DNA from: an uncultured archaeon A07HN63
GTDB lineage: Archaea; Halobacteriota; Halobacteria; Halobacteriales; Haloferacaceae
Assembly (NCBI GenBank): GCA_000496215.1
Contig: KI543187.1
Location: forward strand, 8,102 to 22,105
DNA: 14,004 nucleotides
Reading direction: 5' to 3'
The translations under genes were made by a program, and so were the position numbers. Below are positions 1 through 7,930 of the stretch, one piece after another. Each line of letters starts with the position of its first letter. Position 1 is the first letter of the stretch. Under the pieces are notes generated by a model, which was given only the letters and a program-made list of their open reading frames with translations, did no database searches and was not told where the DNA came from.

Positions 1-718
1 CCTCTCGCCCCGCGCCGTGGAACGTCGCCGCGGTGCCGCCCATCACGTCCTCGACGATGGGCGCGGTCAACTCCTCGACGCTTTCGGGGTAGAGATACCC
101 CTCGCCGTCGCAGTGCTCACAGGGGCGACTCCCCTGCAGACCGCTGCCGTGACACTCCCGGCAGGGCCACTCGGTCTGGGGAATCCCGCGTTCGAGCTTG
201 CGGTACCGGCCGTAGACGAACGCGGAGTTGAGCTTCGTGTCGACGCGGCCGGCGTCGAGATCAAGTGTGAACTGCACGTCCGGCCGGCCGAACTCGACCT
301 CGGTGTCGGTCAGTCGACCGATCCGCTTGCCGACCTCGCGGTTGAAATTCGATTTGAATAGTTCGCCAGCGTCGTCCGGCAGGCCGGCGTCCTCCCGAAG
401 CAGGCGGTCGTTTTCCTCGATCAGCGGCGGCGTGCGCGTGCCGACCTGATAGGTGTCGAACTCGGGGTCGCCCAGCGCGTCGACCGCGCGTTCGGCCCAC
501 TCGTCGAATCGGCCGCAGGCGCCGTCACAGACCCAGCAGTCGGCGGGCGCGACGCCCTCGTAGGGCTCGTCGTCGGCGATAGCGACGGCGGTGCGCAACC
601 CCTCGCCGCGGTCGGCGTTCGAGAGCCCGAAACTGCGGTCGGCAAAGACCCGACCCAGACAGCTATCACAGACCGGGCCGGCATCGATAACGGCGCGGGC
701 GGCCGCAGGGAAGTCCAT
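1..718 (-). CDS. pus10: tRNA pseudouridine(54/55) synthase Pus10, 3' part outside window
   Basis: Archaeal Pus10 converts U54 (and U55) of tRNA to pseudouridine. The ATG lies at 718-716, and 239 codons run without a stop to the window edge. The N-terminal zinc site is visible as CDSC (Cys17, Cys20) and DCWVCDG (Cys61, Cys64). A THUMP-like region follows, then the family hallmark SAFVYGRYRKLERGIPQT. Next comes a second Cys cluster (PCRECHGSG and PCEHCDGEG), then YPESVEEL and, at the edge, FHGAGRE, which opens the catalytic domain. The catalytic Asp lies outside the window, so activity cannot be judged. A TATA-like stretch at 741-746 (minus) is about 25 bases upstream, which suggests a leaderless transcript. 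The product acts just before TrmY, encoded at 7287-7880. The family call is firm; the gene is incomplete only because of the window. Confidence 0.93.
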   Translation of the reverse strand, partial: MDFPAAARAVIDAGPVCDSCLGRVFADRSFGLSNADRGEGLRTAVAIADDEPYEGVAPADCWVCDGACGRFDEWAERAVDALGDPEFDTYQVGTRTPPLIEENDRLLREDAGLPDDAGELFKSNFNREVGKRIGRLTDTEVEFGRPDVQFTLDLDAGRVDTKLNSAFVYGRYRKLERGIPQTEWPCRECHGSGLQGSRPCEHCDGEGYLYPESVEELTAPIVEDVMGGTAATFHGAGRE

Positions 719-740
719 ACAGGTGGCAACGGCGGTGGCG

Positions 741-746
741 ATAACT
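741..746 (-). promoter_or_regulatory. Possible TATA box of pus10
   Basis: On the minus strand the sequence reads CAGTTATCG, centred about 25 bases before the pus10 ATG. This is the usual spacing for a leaderless haloarchaeal gene. It is a weak match to the consensus and rests on position only. A more AT-rich alternative (CATATAGTATTT, minus, about 817-828) lies about 100 bases upstream. Confidence 0.3.
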
Positions 747-879
747 GTCTTGCCTTTCGCCGCGCCAGTCGGTCCGCCACCTACTGACAACCGCTGAACT
801 GTCGGTTAGTCAGGACTAAAATACTATATGTACTGGGATGCGTCGTTCAACCCATCGGTAAACTAGCGACAATTCAGTT

Positions 880-890
880 TTTATTATAAG
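880..890 (+). promoter_or_regulatory. TATA box of the PAS histidine kinase gene
   Basis: The AT-rich run TTTATTATAAG stands out in GC-rich DNA, about 40 bases before the ATG at 925. A start site about 26 bases downstream would give a short leader of roughly 14 bases. An ATG at 906 in this leader is out of frame with the kinase. Confidence 0.55.
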
Positions 891-924
891 CAAGTCTTAT
901 TCGCTATGAGGGGTTCAACCAACC

Positions 925-1932
925 ATGGTATCGATTCCTGACCACTTTGATTCGCTGGAGGTCGGGATTCTCTTGCATGACCCGGAGACGGGCGAGGTAT
1001 GCTTTGCTAACGAGTTTGCTCAGGAGCTGTACGGCTACCCCGAGGACGAGCTTATCGGCATGAACGTGGGAGCATTCAGCTCGGAGTCGTTCTCGCAGAC
1101 GGAAGCACAACAGCGGATTCAGGCTGCCGCCGACGGGCAGTCACAGCGGTTCGAATGGCGTAACAAGCGGTCTTCGGGGGAGCTATACTGGATCGAGGTA
1201 CGGCTCTCGGCTATCACCATCGATGACACACCGTACGTCGTGGCTCTCGTCCGTGATATCTCCGAGTACAAGCTGAATCTGCGGCATCTCCGCGTGCTCA
1301 CGCGGATCACCAGACACAATCTCCGGAACAAGCTCAACGCTATCGACGGCTTCTTCGACCAGCTCGATATCGACGATACCACCGCAAACGGCGATGTGGC
1401 CGGGCGCATCCGGCACAACATCTCCGAGCTACTGAATCTGACCAACTGGATCGATACGGTCAAGTCGGCCACGAAGGTGGCACCGAGCGCCGAGACCCGT
1501 GATATCTGCCAGCTGGTGACTGACATCGGCGAGACCTACCGGCGTGAGTACCCCGAGATCACGTGGCAGTTCGACTGCGAGGCGGCGTACGCAACTGCTG
1601 ACTCGACGCTCCGGTCGGCTATCGACGAACTCATCGACAACGCTGTGACACACAATCCACACGAGGGGCTGGCGATCACGGTTTCGGTTACCGAACGTCC
1701 GGACGACGGGCAGGTATGCATCTGTATCGAAGATACGGGACGGCCGATCCCGGAGATGGAAATCGAGCCCATCGTCGGCGGCTACGACCCGGATCCGCTA
1801 GAGCACGGTGACGGAATCGGGCTCTGGGAGGTCCAGACGATCATCAACGCCCACGGCGGCCGGGTATCGATCGCTGCGAACAGCGTCGAGCGAACGGCTA
1901 TCGAGGTCGTACTCCCGGAACAGCGAGAGTAG
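925..1932 (+). CDS. Orphan PAS-domain sensor histidine kinase
   Basis: This 335-residue soluble kinase has no membrane segment or signal peptide. An N-terminal PAS domain (about residues 8-115, ending in VALVRDISEYK) should sense an internal signal. The H-box is RITRHNLRNKL with the predicted phospho-acceptor His131, a form common in haloarchaeal kinases. The HATPase_c domain follows, with N-box ELIDNAVTHN (Asn239), the G1 box EDTGRPIP (Asp270) and the G2 box GDGIGLW (295-301). All residues needed for ATP binding and autophosphorylation appear intact. No response regulator or output domain is encoded nearby, so the partner is unknown. ATG 925 is chosen because the PAS domain begins within ten residues and a TATA box lies upstream. 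The family call is firm; the signal is not predictable. Confidence 0.9.
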   Translation: MVSIPDHFDSLEVGILLHDPETGEVCFANEFAQELYGYPEDELIGMNVGAFSSESFSQTEAQQRIQAAADGQSQRFEWRNKRSSGELYWIEVRLSAITIDDTPYVVALVRDISEYKLNLRHLRVLTRITRHNLRNKLNAIDGFFDQLDIDDTTANGDVAGRIRHNISELLNLTNWIDTVKSATKVAPSAETRDICQLVTDIGETYRREYPEITWQFDCEAAYATADSTLRSAIDELIDNAVTHNPHEGLAITVSVTERPDDGQVCICIEDTGRPIPEMEIEPIVGGYDPDPLEHGDGIGLWEVQTIINAHGGRVSIAANSVERTAIEVVLPEQRE

Positions 1933-2251
1933 GAACTGCCGACTGCTGTCCCGGCTGCTGGTCGGGCCTGTGCATACTCTGGTGAAAGCGGCTTTCGATA
2001 CCCGATATTGCCACTGGTTGGTATGCAAGAGGGACTGCTACTGTGCGTATTTGATACTCCACATTTTGCGCGTGGTGGACGTCGGACTTTTTCGCTCTCA
2101 CTCAGACGAGTGTGATCAGACGCAGATTGTCCGGAACCCAACCGAGGATGACAGACAGCGCAACTGTTCTGATTGTGTGACGTAGGCGCGGGGAGGGTGT
2201 CCCGCTAGCTTGTTGCAAGGTGAGACCCCGTCGGTTACGGCAACGAGGCTA
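1933..2251. other. Intergenic region between convergent kinase and CPBP genes
   Basis: About 320 bases lie between the stop codons of two convergent genes, and no gene can be supported here. The DNA is visibly more AT-rich than the flanks. A T-run (ACTTTTTCG, about 2088-2096) could act as an archaeal oligo-T terminator for the kinase gene. A Cys-rich open frame on the plus strand runs through from the kinase 3' end, but it lacks a credible start and homology. Confidence 0.5.
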
Positions 2252-3001
2252 TCACACAAATGGAAGAATCGTACCGAACGGAACGGTCCAGCGGGCGAAG
2301 TGGAGTACTGTCGGTACGACGATATTCTCTGTTCGTTCGTACGCCAATCCCCAGACAAATCCAGCAATCGCTGAGGACACAAACCAGAGTACAGCACCGG
2401 TGAGTGAGACGCTCAGTGTCACAAGCCCAATTAACAGGTGCAAAAACCCGAATGCGAGGCCGCCAATAACGACGATGCCGGGTGTATCGAATGTCTCACG
2501 GAGGCGACCGTGAACGATGCCACGGTATACCATTTCCTCCGCCGGTGCGGCAAACAGGAGTTGTCCGACGAGTGCGACCGGAAGTAGATGGAGATCTGCT
2601 GTTAACTGGCTGCCACCACTGGCTGCCGCCCCTCCGGGTGCTCCGGTTGTGATCATGTGCAACCCCGCGAGGAGATAGATCACTACCGGCGTTCCCAACA
2701 CCATCCACGCGACCCCCTCCGCGGATGGAACACGGACGCGAACAAACCCCTGACGGTCATCCCGGGTATACAGATAGGCGGCCGCAAAGAGCGCGAATCC
2801 GACCTGAATCTGGTTTCCAGCCAGATATCTAATCGCCTCGACCTCAACAACACCCAACGCAGTAATGAGAGAACTGGTGACAAACATACCGGCGAAGCCA
2901 GCGAGAAACCCGCCGGTAGCCAGGCCAAACGCCGCGAAAACTGCCCATCCCCGCTTGCTCACGGGGAGCGTCGGCATGTTGAGATCAGCAACGCCCGTCA
3001 T
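2252..3001 (-). CDS. CPBP family intramembrane metalloprotease (Abi-like)
   Basis: CPBP proteins are integral-membrane glutamic proteases related to Rce1, which cleaves CAAX-type substrates. Bacterial members are often linked to bacteriocin immunity or membrane-protein processing. From the chosen ATG at 3001 the protein has 249 residues and about seven or eight hydrophobic segments. The active-site motifs are in order: EEMVYR (EExxxR, Glu155, Glu156, Arg160), FGFLH (FxxxH, Phe184, His188), and a later conserved His234 in VLHFA. The frame is open up to an ATG at 3103. That extra stretch is polar, unlike coding sequence and unlike the family, so I rejected it; ATG 2977 is also possible. A TATA-like GGTGAAAAA (about 3041-3049, minus) supports the shorter start. 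The substrate is unknown, and neither neighbour suggests one. Confidence 0.85.
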   Translation of the reverse strand: MTGVADLNMPTLPVSKRGWAVFAAFGLATGGFLAGFAGMFVTSSLITALGVVEVEAIRYLAGNQIQVGFALFAAAYLYTRDDRQGFVRVRVPSAEGVAWMVLGTPVVIYLLAGLHMITTGAPGGAAASGGSQLTADLHLLPVALVGQLLFAAPAEEMVYRGIVHGRLRETFDTPGIVVIGGLAFGFLHLLIGLVTLSVSLTGAVLWFVSSAIAGFVWGLAYERTENIVVPTVLHFARWTVPFGTILPFV

Positions 3002-3507
3002 GGGCACCACCGGTTTGCACTCAGTGTGAGCGCGACGCAGTTTTTCACCGCGGGACTCATGAGTGGGTGAGTGTGCTTGTCCATGCCGGACGGTCGGCGC
3101 CAAGCTGGGAGTGCAACGTTGTTGTGGAACTTGCCTTCTGTTTCAGCTGAGAAATCGCTGCCCAGGGCTAAGAATGTGAAAGACCGTCTATCCAGCCACA
3201 GTTTCGATGTCATATTTGATTGTATCGCTGGATATCCTGTTATAAGCCAGAGACGCGTATCAGCGTGTGAAACAATGATTATCAAGTACTGGGTACGTTC
3301 TCAGATTCGCGTTATATCTCGCACAGCTTGATCCCCTAAATTCCAGATAGATACCGCTGTTTCGTTGTCCCCGGTAAGAGTCGTCGATAAATCGGCTTCG
3401 CTCACCTCTATAGCGACAGGCATTCCACCCGGTACGAGGTGACCTATCCGGATCGGCCGCTATACCGACCCACAGACACTGATTCCGCCGGGTACTCCGT
3501 TCTAACC

Positions 3508-3530
3508 GGTCGGCGCGCCGGCCGAACCGC
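3508..3530. repeat. Imperfect GC-rich inverted repeat
   Basis: The arms CGGTCGGC and GCCGAACCG can pair over eight base pairs with one bulged A around a six-base loop. It lies about 145 bases before the ABC ATPase start. A hairpin or an operator is possible; the role is unknown. Confidence 0.3.
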
Positions 3531-3661
3531 GCAGCATTTACGCCCTAATGCCGTATTTGATCACCACGAATGGAGGCGTCTACGGAATCCGATCTCGCTG
3601 ACCCATGCTGTCGACACACCGCGCCGATTGATGTCGTGCATCTGTACTCTCGACTCACACG

Positions 3662-3666
3662 GGAGG
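3662..3666 (+). promoter_or_regulatory. Shine-Dalgarno site of the ABC ATPase gene
   Basis: GGAGG lies seven bases before the ATG at 3674. It is a strong match to the anti-SD sequence and fixes the start. It also shows that this gene has a leader, unlike the leaderless genes in the window. Confidence 0.65.
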
Positions 3667-3673
3667 GCCGGGT

Positions 3674-4718
3674 ATGAGCAACCCCCCTGCTCTCGACATC
3701 GAGAACCTCCGCAAGGAGTACGACGACGTGACAGCGCTCGACGGTGTCTCGCTGACCGTCCCCGAGGGGAGTTTCTTCGGGCTTGCTCGGCCCCAACGGT
3801 GCGGGCAAAACGACGTTCATCAACATCCTCGTCGGTCTCGTCCGGAAATCCGGCGGCACCGCCCGTGTCTTCGGCCACGACGTGGAGGACGACTACCGAC
3901 AGACCCGCGACGCCATCGGCCTCGCGCCACAGGAGTTCAACGTTGACCGCTTCTTCCCGATCCGTGAGGTCCTGGAGCACAAGGCCGGTTACCACGGCGT
4001 CCCTGCCAACGAGGCCGCCGACCGCGCCGACGAGGTGCTCAAGCAGGTCGGCATCTACGACAAACGCGACACCCGCTTCGACTGGCTTTCCGGCGGGATG
4101 AAACGCCGGTTCCTGCTCGCGCGAGCGCTCATCACCGATCCCGATCTCCTGATTCTCGACGAACCCACGGCTGGTGTCGACGTGCAACTCCGGCGAGACC
4201 TCTGGGACCTCGTCACCGACCTCAACGAGCAGGGCAAAACGATCCTGCTGACGACCCACTACATCGAGGAGGCCGAACGGCTCTGTGACGAGGTGGCCAT
4301 CCTCGACTCCGGGCAGGTTCGGACGGTCGCGACACCAGCCGAACTGAAAGATCGCGGCACCGACCGCATCGTTGTCGAACTCCGATCACCGCCGGCGACG
4401 CTGCCCGATCTGCTGTCCGACGACGACCGCGTCGAGGCGGTCGAACTCGACGGCCACCAGCTCACCGTTACCGCCCGCAACGGCGGGCTGGTCGCGCCGA
4501 ATCTCGTCCGCGAACTCGACCGCGCTGACATCGAGATCGTCGATCTCGAGATCACCCGCACCTCGCTGGAGGAGATCTTCGTCGAGCTGACCAGCAGCGA
4601 CGAGACCGGCAACGATATCGACAGCGACGATGAGGCGACGGGCGATACGGGCGAAGGCGATGATACCGACCAGCCACGCGAGGAACAGCAGGTCGCGCCC
4701 GACGGAGGCCAGCGATGA
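3674..4718 (+). pseudogene. ABC-2 exporter ATPase (YadG-like), frameshifted at Walker A
   Basis: The ATP-binding subunit of an ABC-2 type exporter, resembling E. coli YadG. The first 36 codons (MSNPPALDIENLRKEYDDV, then GSFFG) match the N-terminus of such ATPases but run out of frame at 3782-3785. Removing one T of the pair 3783-3784 restores FFGLLGPNGAGKTT and a 347-residue protein. The second frame carries Walker A GPNGAGKTT, Q-loop LAPQEF, signature LSGGMKRR, Walker B LLILDEPTAGVD and H-loop TTHYIEEAERLCDEV, all intact. A Gln/Glu/Asp-rich tail of about 40 residues follows the usual regulatory domain. The stop overlaps the permease ATG (ATGA). The shift may be a sequencing error, since everything downstream is well preserved. 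Otherwise it is a recent mutation, or translation may restart at TTG 3783 without the A-loop. Confidence 0.88.
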
Positions 4719-5524
4719 GCGTCGTCGACCGCGCGGCCGCCGCTGTGGGCGTCCCGACCGGGTTCTACACCCTGATGAAACGCGAGGTGCTGCGGTACGT
4801 CCGTCGCCCGAAGAACACCTTCATTCCGCCCTTTATTACGAATGTGCTGTACTTCTCTGTGTTCGGCGTTGTTCTCGGCGACCGGGTCGGCACCATCCTT
4901 GGGTTTCCGTATATCCTGTTTATTCTCCCGGGGCTGGTCGTCCTCGGCGCGGTGTCGAACGCCTTCGAAAACGGCTCGTTTTCGATCTTCCACGGCCGCT
5001 GGAACGAGTATATCGATGAGACGCTGACCTCGCCGCTCTCCTATGCCCAGATGGTGTGGGCCTATCTACTGGCCTCGGCGTTGCGCGGTGTGCTGGTCGG
5101 GACGCTCATCGCGGTGCTCGGCTTCGGCATCATCAGCGGACTCTATCAGCCGGTGCCGGTCGAACAGCCGCTCTATCTCGTCGCGTTCATTCTCGTGATC
5201 TCGCTGCTGTTTTCGAGTCTCGGGATCGTCGGCGGCCTGCTCGCGGAGGATTTCGACGATCTGACGATGATGAATCAGTTCCTGCTTCGGCCGCTGGTCT
5301 TCTTCGGGGCGGTCTTCTACTCGCTGCGGGACTTGCCGTCGACACTACAGACTATCTCGTTGTTGAATCCGATGGTCTACATGGTCAACGGTGTTCGCTA
5401 TGGCTTCCTCGGCAAAGCTGAGGTCGACCCACAGTTCTCCCTGATCGTGCTAACGGCTGGGACGGCGGCGGTTACGCTAGCCAACGTCTGGCTGTTCAAA
5501 ACCGGCTATGGGCTGACCGACTGA
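4715..5524 (+). CDS. ABC-2 type exporter permease (YadH-like)
   Basis: The membrane subunit partners the ATPase encoded just upstream. Its ATG overlaps that gene's stop in a four-base ATGA, so translation is probably coupled. The 269-residue protein resembles E. coli YadH along its length. A basic cytoplasmic start (LMKREVLRYVRRPKNTF) is followed by about six membrane segments. The ABC2_membrane features are VPGL-like LPGLVVLGAVSN, the coupling-helix region RWNEYIDETLTSPLSYAQMV, the later LAEDFDDLTMMNQFLLRPL and the C-terminal LLNPMVYMVNGVRYGFLG. The substrate cannot be predicted; YadGH itself has no firmly known one. Because the ATPase frame is broken in this sequence, the system works only if that shift is an error or is bypassed. 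Confidence 0.92.
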   Translation: MSVVDRAAAAVGVPTGFYTLMKREVLRYVRRPKNTFIPPFITNVLYFSVFGVVLGDRVGTILGFPYILFILPGLVVLGAVSNAFENGSFSIFHGRWNEYIDETLTSPLSYAQMVWAYLLASALRGVLVGTLIAVLGFGIISGLYQPVPVEQPLYLVAFILVISLLFSSLGIVGGLLAEDFDDLTMMNQFLLRPLVFFGAVFYSLRDLPSTLQTISLLNPMVYMVNGVRYGFLGKAEVDPQFSLIVLTAGTAAVTLANVWLFKTGYGLTD

Positions 5525-5537
5525 ATCGAGGAGCGGA

Positions 5538-5560
5538 TCAACCCCGGAACGGGAGAGATT
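5538..5560. terminator. Possible bidirectional terminator between convergent genes
   Basis: CCCGGAACGGG can form a four-base-pair GC stem with a GAA loop, followed by AGATTTC. It sits in the 36-base gap between the permease and transducer stops. The stem is short, so support is mainly positional. Confidence 0.25.
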
Positions 5561-7078
5561 TCACTCCGTCAGTCGACCCACGGCGTCAGATACGTCCTCG
5601 ATTCTGTCGGCCTGCTGTTCGTTGGCGGCGGCGATCTGTTCGACCTCTTCGGCGACGGTGTCGGCCTGTGCGACAAGTTCGTCCAGCATACTGGCGACCT
5701 CCTCCGAACTCGCGGCCTGCTGATCGGTCGCATCCGAGACCTCCCGGATGCCATCGGCTGTCTCCTCGACAGCCTCGGTGATGTCGTTGAGGAGAGCCAT
5801 CGCCTCCTCGACGCGGTCGACCCCGCGGTCGATCCGTTTGGTTGTCTCCTCGAGACTCTCGACGGTCTGGTTGGTGTCCTTTTCGATGGCGGTGACGAGA
5901 TCCTCGATCTCCTGGGCGCGCTCCTGTGAGTCGGTCGCCAGCGATTTTACCTCGTCGGCGACGACGGCGAACCCCTCGCCGGCCTCGCCGGCGCGGGCGG
6001 CCTCGATAGAGGCGTTCAGCGCGAGGATGTTGGTCTGCTCGGCGATATCGTTGATCACGTCGACGACCTCGTTGATCTCGCTGACCCGGCTCTGGAGTTC
6101 GTCGACATCGCCCGAGACCTCGTCGACGGCGTCGCCGACATCGTCCATGACGCCCATCGCGTCGTCGGCGGCGTCCTCGCCCTGCTCGGCGAGTTCGCGG
6201 GCGCGCTCGCTGTTGTCCTCGACCTCGCTGGCGCTGGAGGCGATCTCCTCGACGGTCGCACTCATGTTGGAGACCTCGTTGGAGATCGACTGCATCCGGT
6301 CGAACTGGTCGTCGGTCAGCTCCGAGATCTCCATCGACGACTCCGCGACCTCGGCCGACGACCGCTGGAGGTCCTCAAGCGGTGTTTCGAGATCCGACTC
6401 GACCTCGCGGGCCAGCTGCTCGCGGCGCTCGATCTCGGCCTCGAGCTTCTGGCTGTAGGAGTGAATGTAGGTGTCGGCGACGACCTGCATGTCGAGATTG
6501 ATGATCCGGAGGATCGCGGTGATGTCGGCACGTAGCTCGTCGATCTCGTCGTCGACGACCTCCTCGATCTCTGCCTCCGCACCGTCGATGGCCGCCGTGA
6601 GGCGGTCGGTAAGCTGGTCGGCCGCCCGCTCGGCCAGCAGCGGGAGGATGAGGTCGTAGTAGACGCCGTACTGACCGATGTAGTGTTTCATCGGCATCTC
6701 CAGCAGGTCGTGGAGCTTGCCGATGCGGGCACGGTCGGAGAAGTAGTCGTAATCGTACTCGCCGGCGGCCAGCGTGGCGAAGTACGCCTGCTGGGTCTGT
6801 TTGAGCTGGTCGACGCCCTTCGGCGAGCGGCCGATCACGTCGACGGTCTGCTCGTACTCCGTCAGGTTCTCGTAGAACTGGTCGGCGATGGCCTCGGTGT
6901 GGGCCTCGAACAGCGGCCGGAGGTCGGCCAGCCGCTGGGCGTCCTCGTCGTCGAAGTTGACGAACTCCTTGCGCCACGCGATTTCCTCTCGGTCGAGATC
7001 GATCTCGCGCATCAGTGAGTCGACATCGACCTGATCGTTCAATCCGCCTTGCCCGAACATCTCGGCGTACTGGGTCAT
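5561..7078 (-). CDS. hemAT: HemAT-type globin-coupled methyl-accepting transducer
   Basis: A soluble aerotaxis-type transducer: a heme-binding globin sensor bound to oxygen signals to CheA through a methyl-accepting coiled coil. From the chosen ATG the protein has 505 residues and no membrane segment. The globin domain covers about residues 30-175, with the predicted proximal heme ligand His123 in [18 protein letters not shown] and a Tyr-rich pocket ([17 protein letters not shown]). The signalling tip is [20 protein letters not shown] followed by [11 protein letters not shown] (about 344-377). Glu/Ala-rich heptads on both sides ([21 protein letters not shown]) are candidate methylation sites. 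An ATG seven codons further upstream (7099) was rejected because the TATA box at 7103-7109 would place transcription initiation almost exactly at 7078. No other chemotaxis gene is nearby, as is common for haloarchaeal transducers. Confidence 0.95.
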   Translation of the reverse strand: MTQYAEMFGQGGLNDQVDVDSLMREIDLDREEIAWRKEFVNFDDEDAQRLADLRPLFEAHTEAIADQFYENLTEYEQTVDVIGRSPKGVDQLKQTQQAYFATLAAGEYDYDYFSDRARIGKLHDLLEMPMKHYIGQYGVYYDLILPLLAERAADQLTDRLTAAIDGAEAEIEEVVDDEIDELRADITAILRIINLDMQVVADTYIHSYSQKLEAEIERREQLAREVESDLETPLEDLQRSSAEVAESSMEISELTDDQFDRMQSISNEVSNMSATVEEIASSASEVEDNSERARELAEQGEDAADDAMGVMDDVGDAVDEVSGDVDELQSRVSEINEVVDVINDIAEQTNILALNASIEAARAGEAGEGFAVVADEVKSLATDSQERAQEIEDLVTAIEKDTNQTVESLEETTKRIDRGVDRVEEAMALLNDITEAVEETADGIREVSDATDQQAASSEEVASMLDELVAQADTVAEEVEQIAAANEQQADRIEDVSDAVGRLTE

Positions 7079-7102
7079 ACAGTGAGCCTTTGATTGCAAC
7101 CG

Positions 7103-7109
7103 ATTTAAG
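7103..7109 (-). promoter_or_regulatory. TATA box of the HemAT transducer gene
   Basis: On the minus strand the sequence reads ACTTAAATCG, centred about 28 bases upstream of the ATG at 7078. This spacing predicts a leaderless mRNA and decides the start codon. Confidence 0.6.
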
Positions 7110-7256
7110 TTACGTTACGGTTGCCATCATATGATAACTCCTGTCTATTTCGAGAAACATCAATTCTTCCCGTTTCTGGGACGTTTGATCGCTTTTTATC
7201 TGCTACAATAGCAATCATCGTCAGTTTCTGGCCTGCCGGACATGTCCTGTCGTCGG

Positions 7257-7264
7257 AGCTAAAG
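7257..7264 (+). promoter_or_regulatory. Possible TATA box of trmY
   Basis: AGCTAAAGC is centred about 26 bases before the trmY ATG, which fits a leaderless transcript. A second AT-rich run, CTTTTTATC (about 7192-7200), lies further upstream. Confidence 0.45.
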
Positions 7265-7286
7265 CCTTCGCCCCCGACCGCCCGGT

Positions 7287-7880
7287 ATGCGTCAGTTCAT
7301 CGTCCTCGGCCACGACGCTCCGACGACGGCCGACTTCTCGCTGGAGAACCTCTCGGGAGCCGGCCGACTCGACGTGCTCTGCCGGTGTGTCGGCGCGGCG
7401 GTGTTTCTCTCACACGGCATCCGCGAGGCTGTTCGGGTCCATCTCGTGCTCGACGATGCGTACACGCTCCGGTTCGATAGCGACACGCTTCGGCGGCTCT
7501 ACCCCGACGAGCGGACGATTGCGGCCCGGATTCGGGACGCCCTCGACCAGCGCGAGGACGCCATCGGCCACCAGCCAGCCGAGGTGTCACCGGGGATGGA
7601 ACTCTACCGGTTCGGGTTCGAGTCGACCCTCGATGCTGTCGCCGACGACGGAACGGTGGTTCAGTTACACGCCGAGGGAACGCCGCTGCCGGAGGCGTCG
7701 ACGCCGAGCGACCCGGTCTTCGTGCTCTCTGACCACGAGGATTTCACCGCACGCGAAGCCGAGTTGCTGACCGGGCGGGCCGACCAGCGGTTGCGAGTTG
7801 GTCCCGAGACACTTCATGCCGACCAGACGATCACGGTCGCCCACAACTGGCTGGATACCGCCGGCTACAGCGAGTACTGA
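7287..7880 (+). CDS. trmY: tRNA (pseudouridine54-N1)-methyltransferase TrmY
   Basis: TrmY methylates N1 of pseudouridine 54 in archaeal tRNA, giving m1Psi, the archaeal counterpart of ribothymidine 54. The 197-residue protein matches the M. jannaschii enzyme in length and along its sequence. Shared blocks are MRQFIVLGHDA, GRLDVLCRCVGAAVFLSHGIR (27-46), YPDERTIAARI (72-82), SPGMELYRFGFE, DPVFVLSDHEDF (142-153) and the C-terminal LHADQTITVAHNWLD (176-190). The last two form the SPOUT trefoil knot that binds S-adenosylmethionine. Start ATG 7287 begins at the conserved MR-F and has a TATA-like element 26 bases upstream. Its substrate is made by Pus10, encoded at the left edge. It is followed closely by a tRNA gene that has its own promoter. 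Confidence 0.95.
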   Translation: MRQFIVLGHDAPTTADFSLENLSGAGRLDVLCRCVGAAVFLSHGIREAVRVHLVLDDAYTLRFDSDTLRRLYPDERTIAARIRDALDQREDAIGHQPAEVSPGMELYRFGFESTLDAVADDGTVVQLHAEGTPLPEASTPSDPVFVLSDHEDFTAREAELLTGRADQRLRVGPETLHADQTITVAHNWLDTAGYSEY

Positions 7881-7898
7881 ATCCAGCGGATCACAACG

Positions 7899-7906
7899 GT
7901 TAAATT
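7899..7906 (+). promoter_or_regulatory. TATA box of the tRNA-Pro gene
   Basis: GGTTAAATTC is a good archaeal TATA match centred about 28 bases before the first tRNA base. The tRNA therefore probably has its own transcript. Confidence 0.6.
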
Positions 7907-7930
7907 CGGCCGCGGCCTGCCGGATAGTGC

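Larger units (their letters stand above)
3002..3673. other. Long intergenic region without a supported gene
   Basis: About 670 bases separate the divergent CPBP and ABC transporter genes. The part from about 3115 to 3420 is AT-richer than the genes around it. It contains TATA-like elements (TGTTATAAG near 3237, CGTTATATC near 3312, CTCTATAGC near 3408). Open frames on both strands (for example 3071-3331 plus and up to 3285 minus) encode basic, Cys- and Trp-containing peptides, unlike the acidic proteins of this genome, and I recognise none of them. An imperfect GC-rich inverted repeat lies at about 3508-3530. The region could be decayed coding or mobile DNA, but no transposase motif is visible. 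Confidence 0.45.

Noticed and set aside
1808..2185. Cys-rich plus-strand frame overlapping the kinase 3' end
   Set aside because: Half of it is the kinase gene read out of frame, the rest has no recognisable zinc motif spacing, and no start or promoter fits.
3002..3103. Longer CPBP protease from ATG 3103
   Set aside because: The additional 34 residues are polar and unlike family N-termini. ATG 3001 lies just before the first membrane segment.
3561..4259. 232-codon minus-strand frame opposite the ABC ATPase
   Set aside because: The Walker, signature and H-loop motifs on the plus strand settle the coding strand.
3783..4718. A separate ABC ATPase gene starting at TTG 3783
   Set aside because: The 36 codons from ATG 3674, with a good Shine-Dalgarno site, encode the expected N-terminal strand. 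The gene is one unit with a one-base shift.
5748..6458. Long plus-strand frame opposite the HemAT gene (236 codons)
   Set aside because: It encodes a Ser/Thr/Ala-rich low-complexity product typical of the antisense of an acidic coiled-coil gene. There is no family resemblance, and the opposite strand is an unmistakable transducer.
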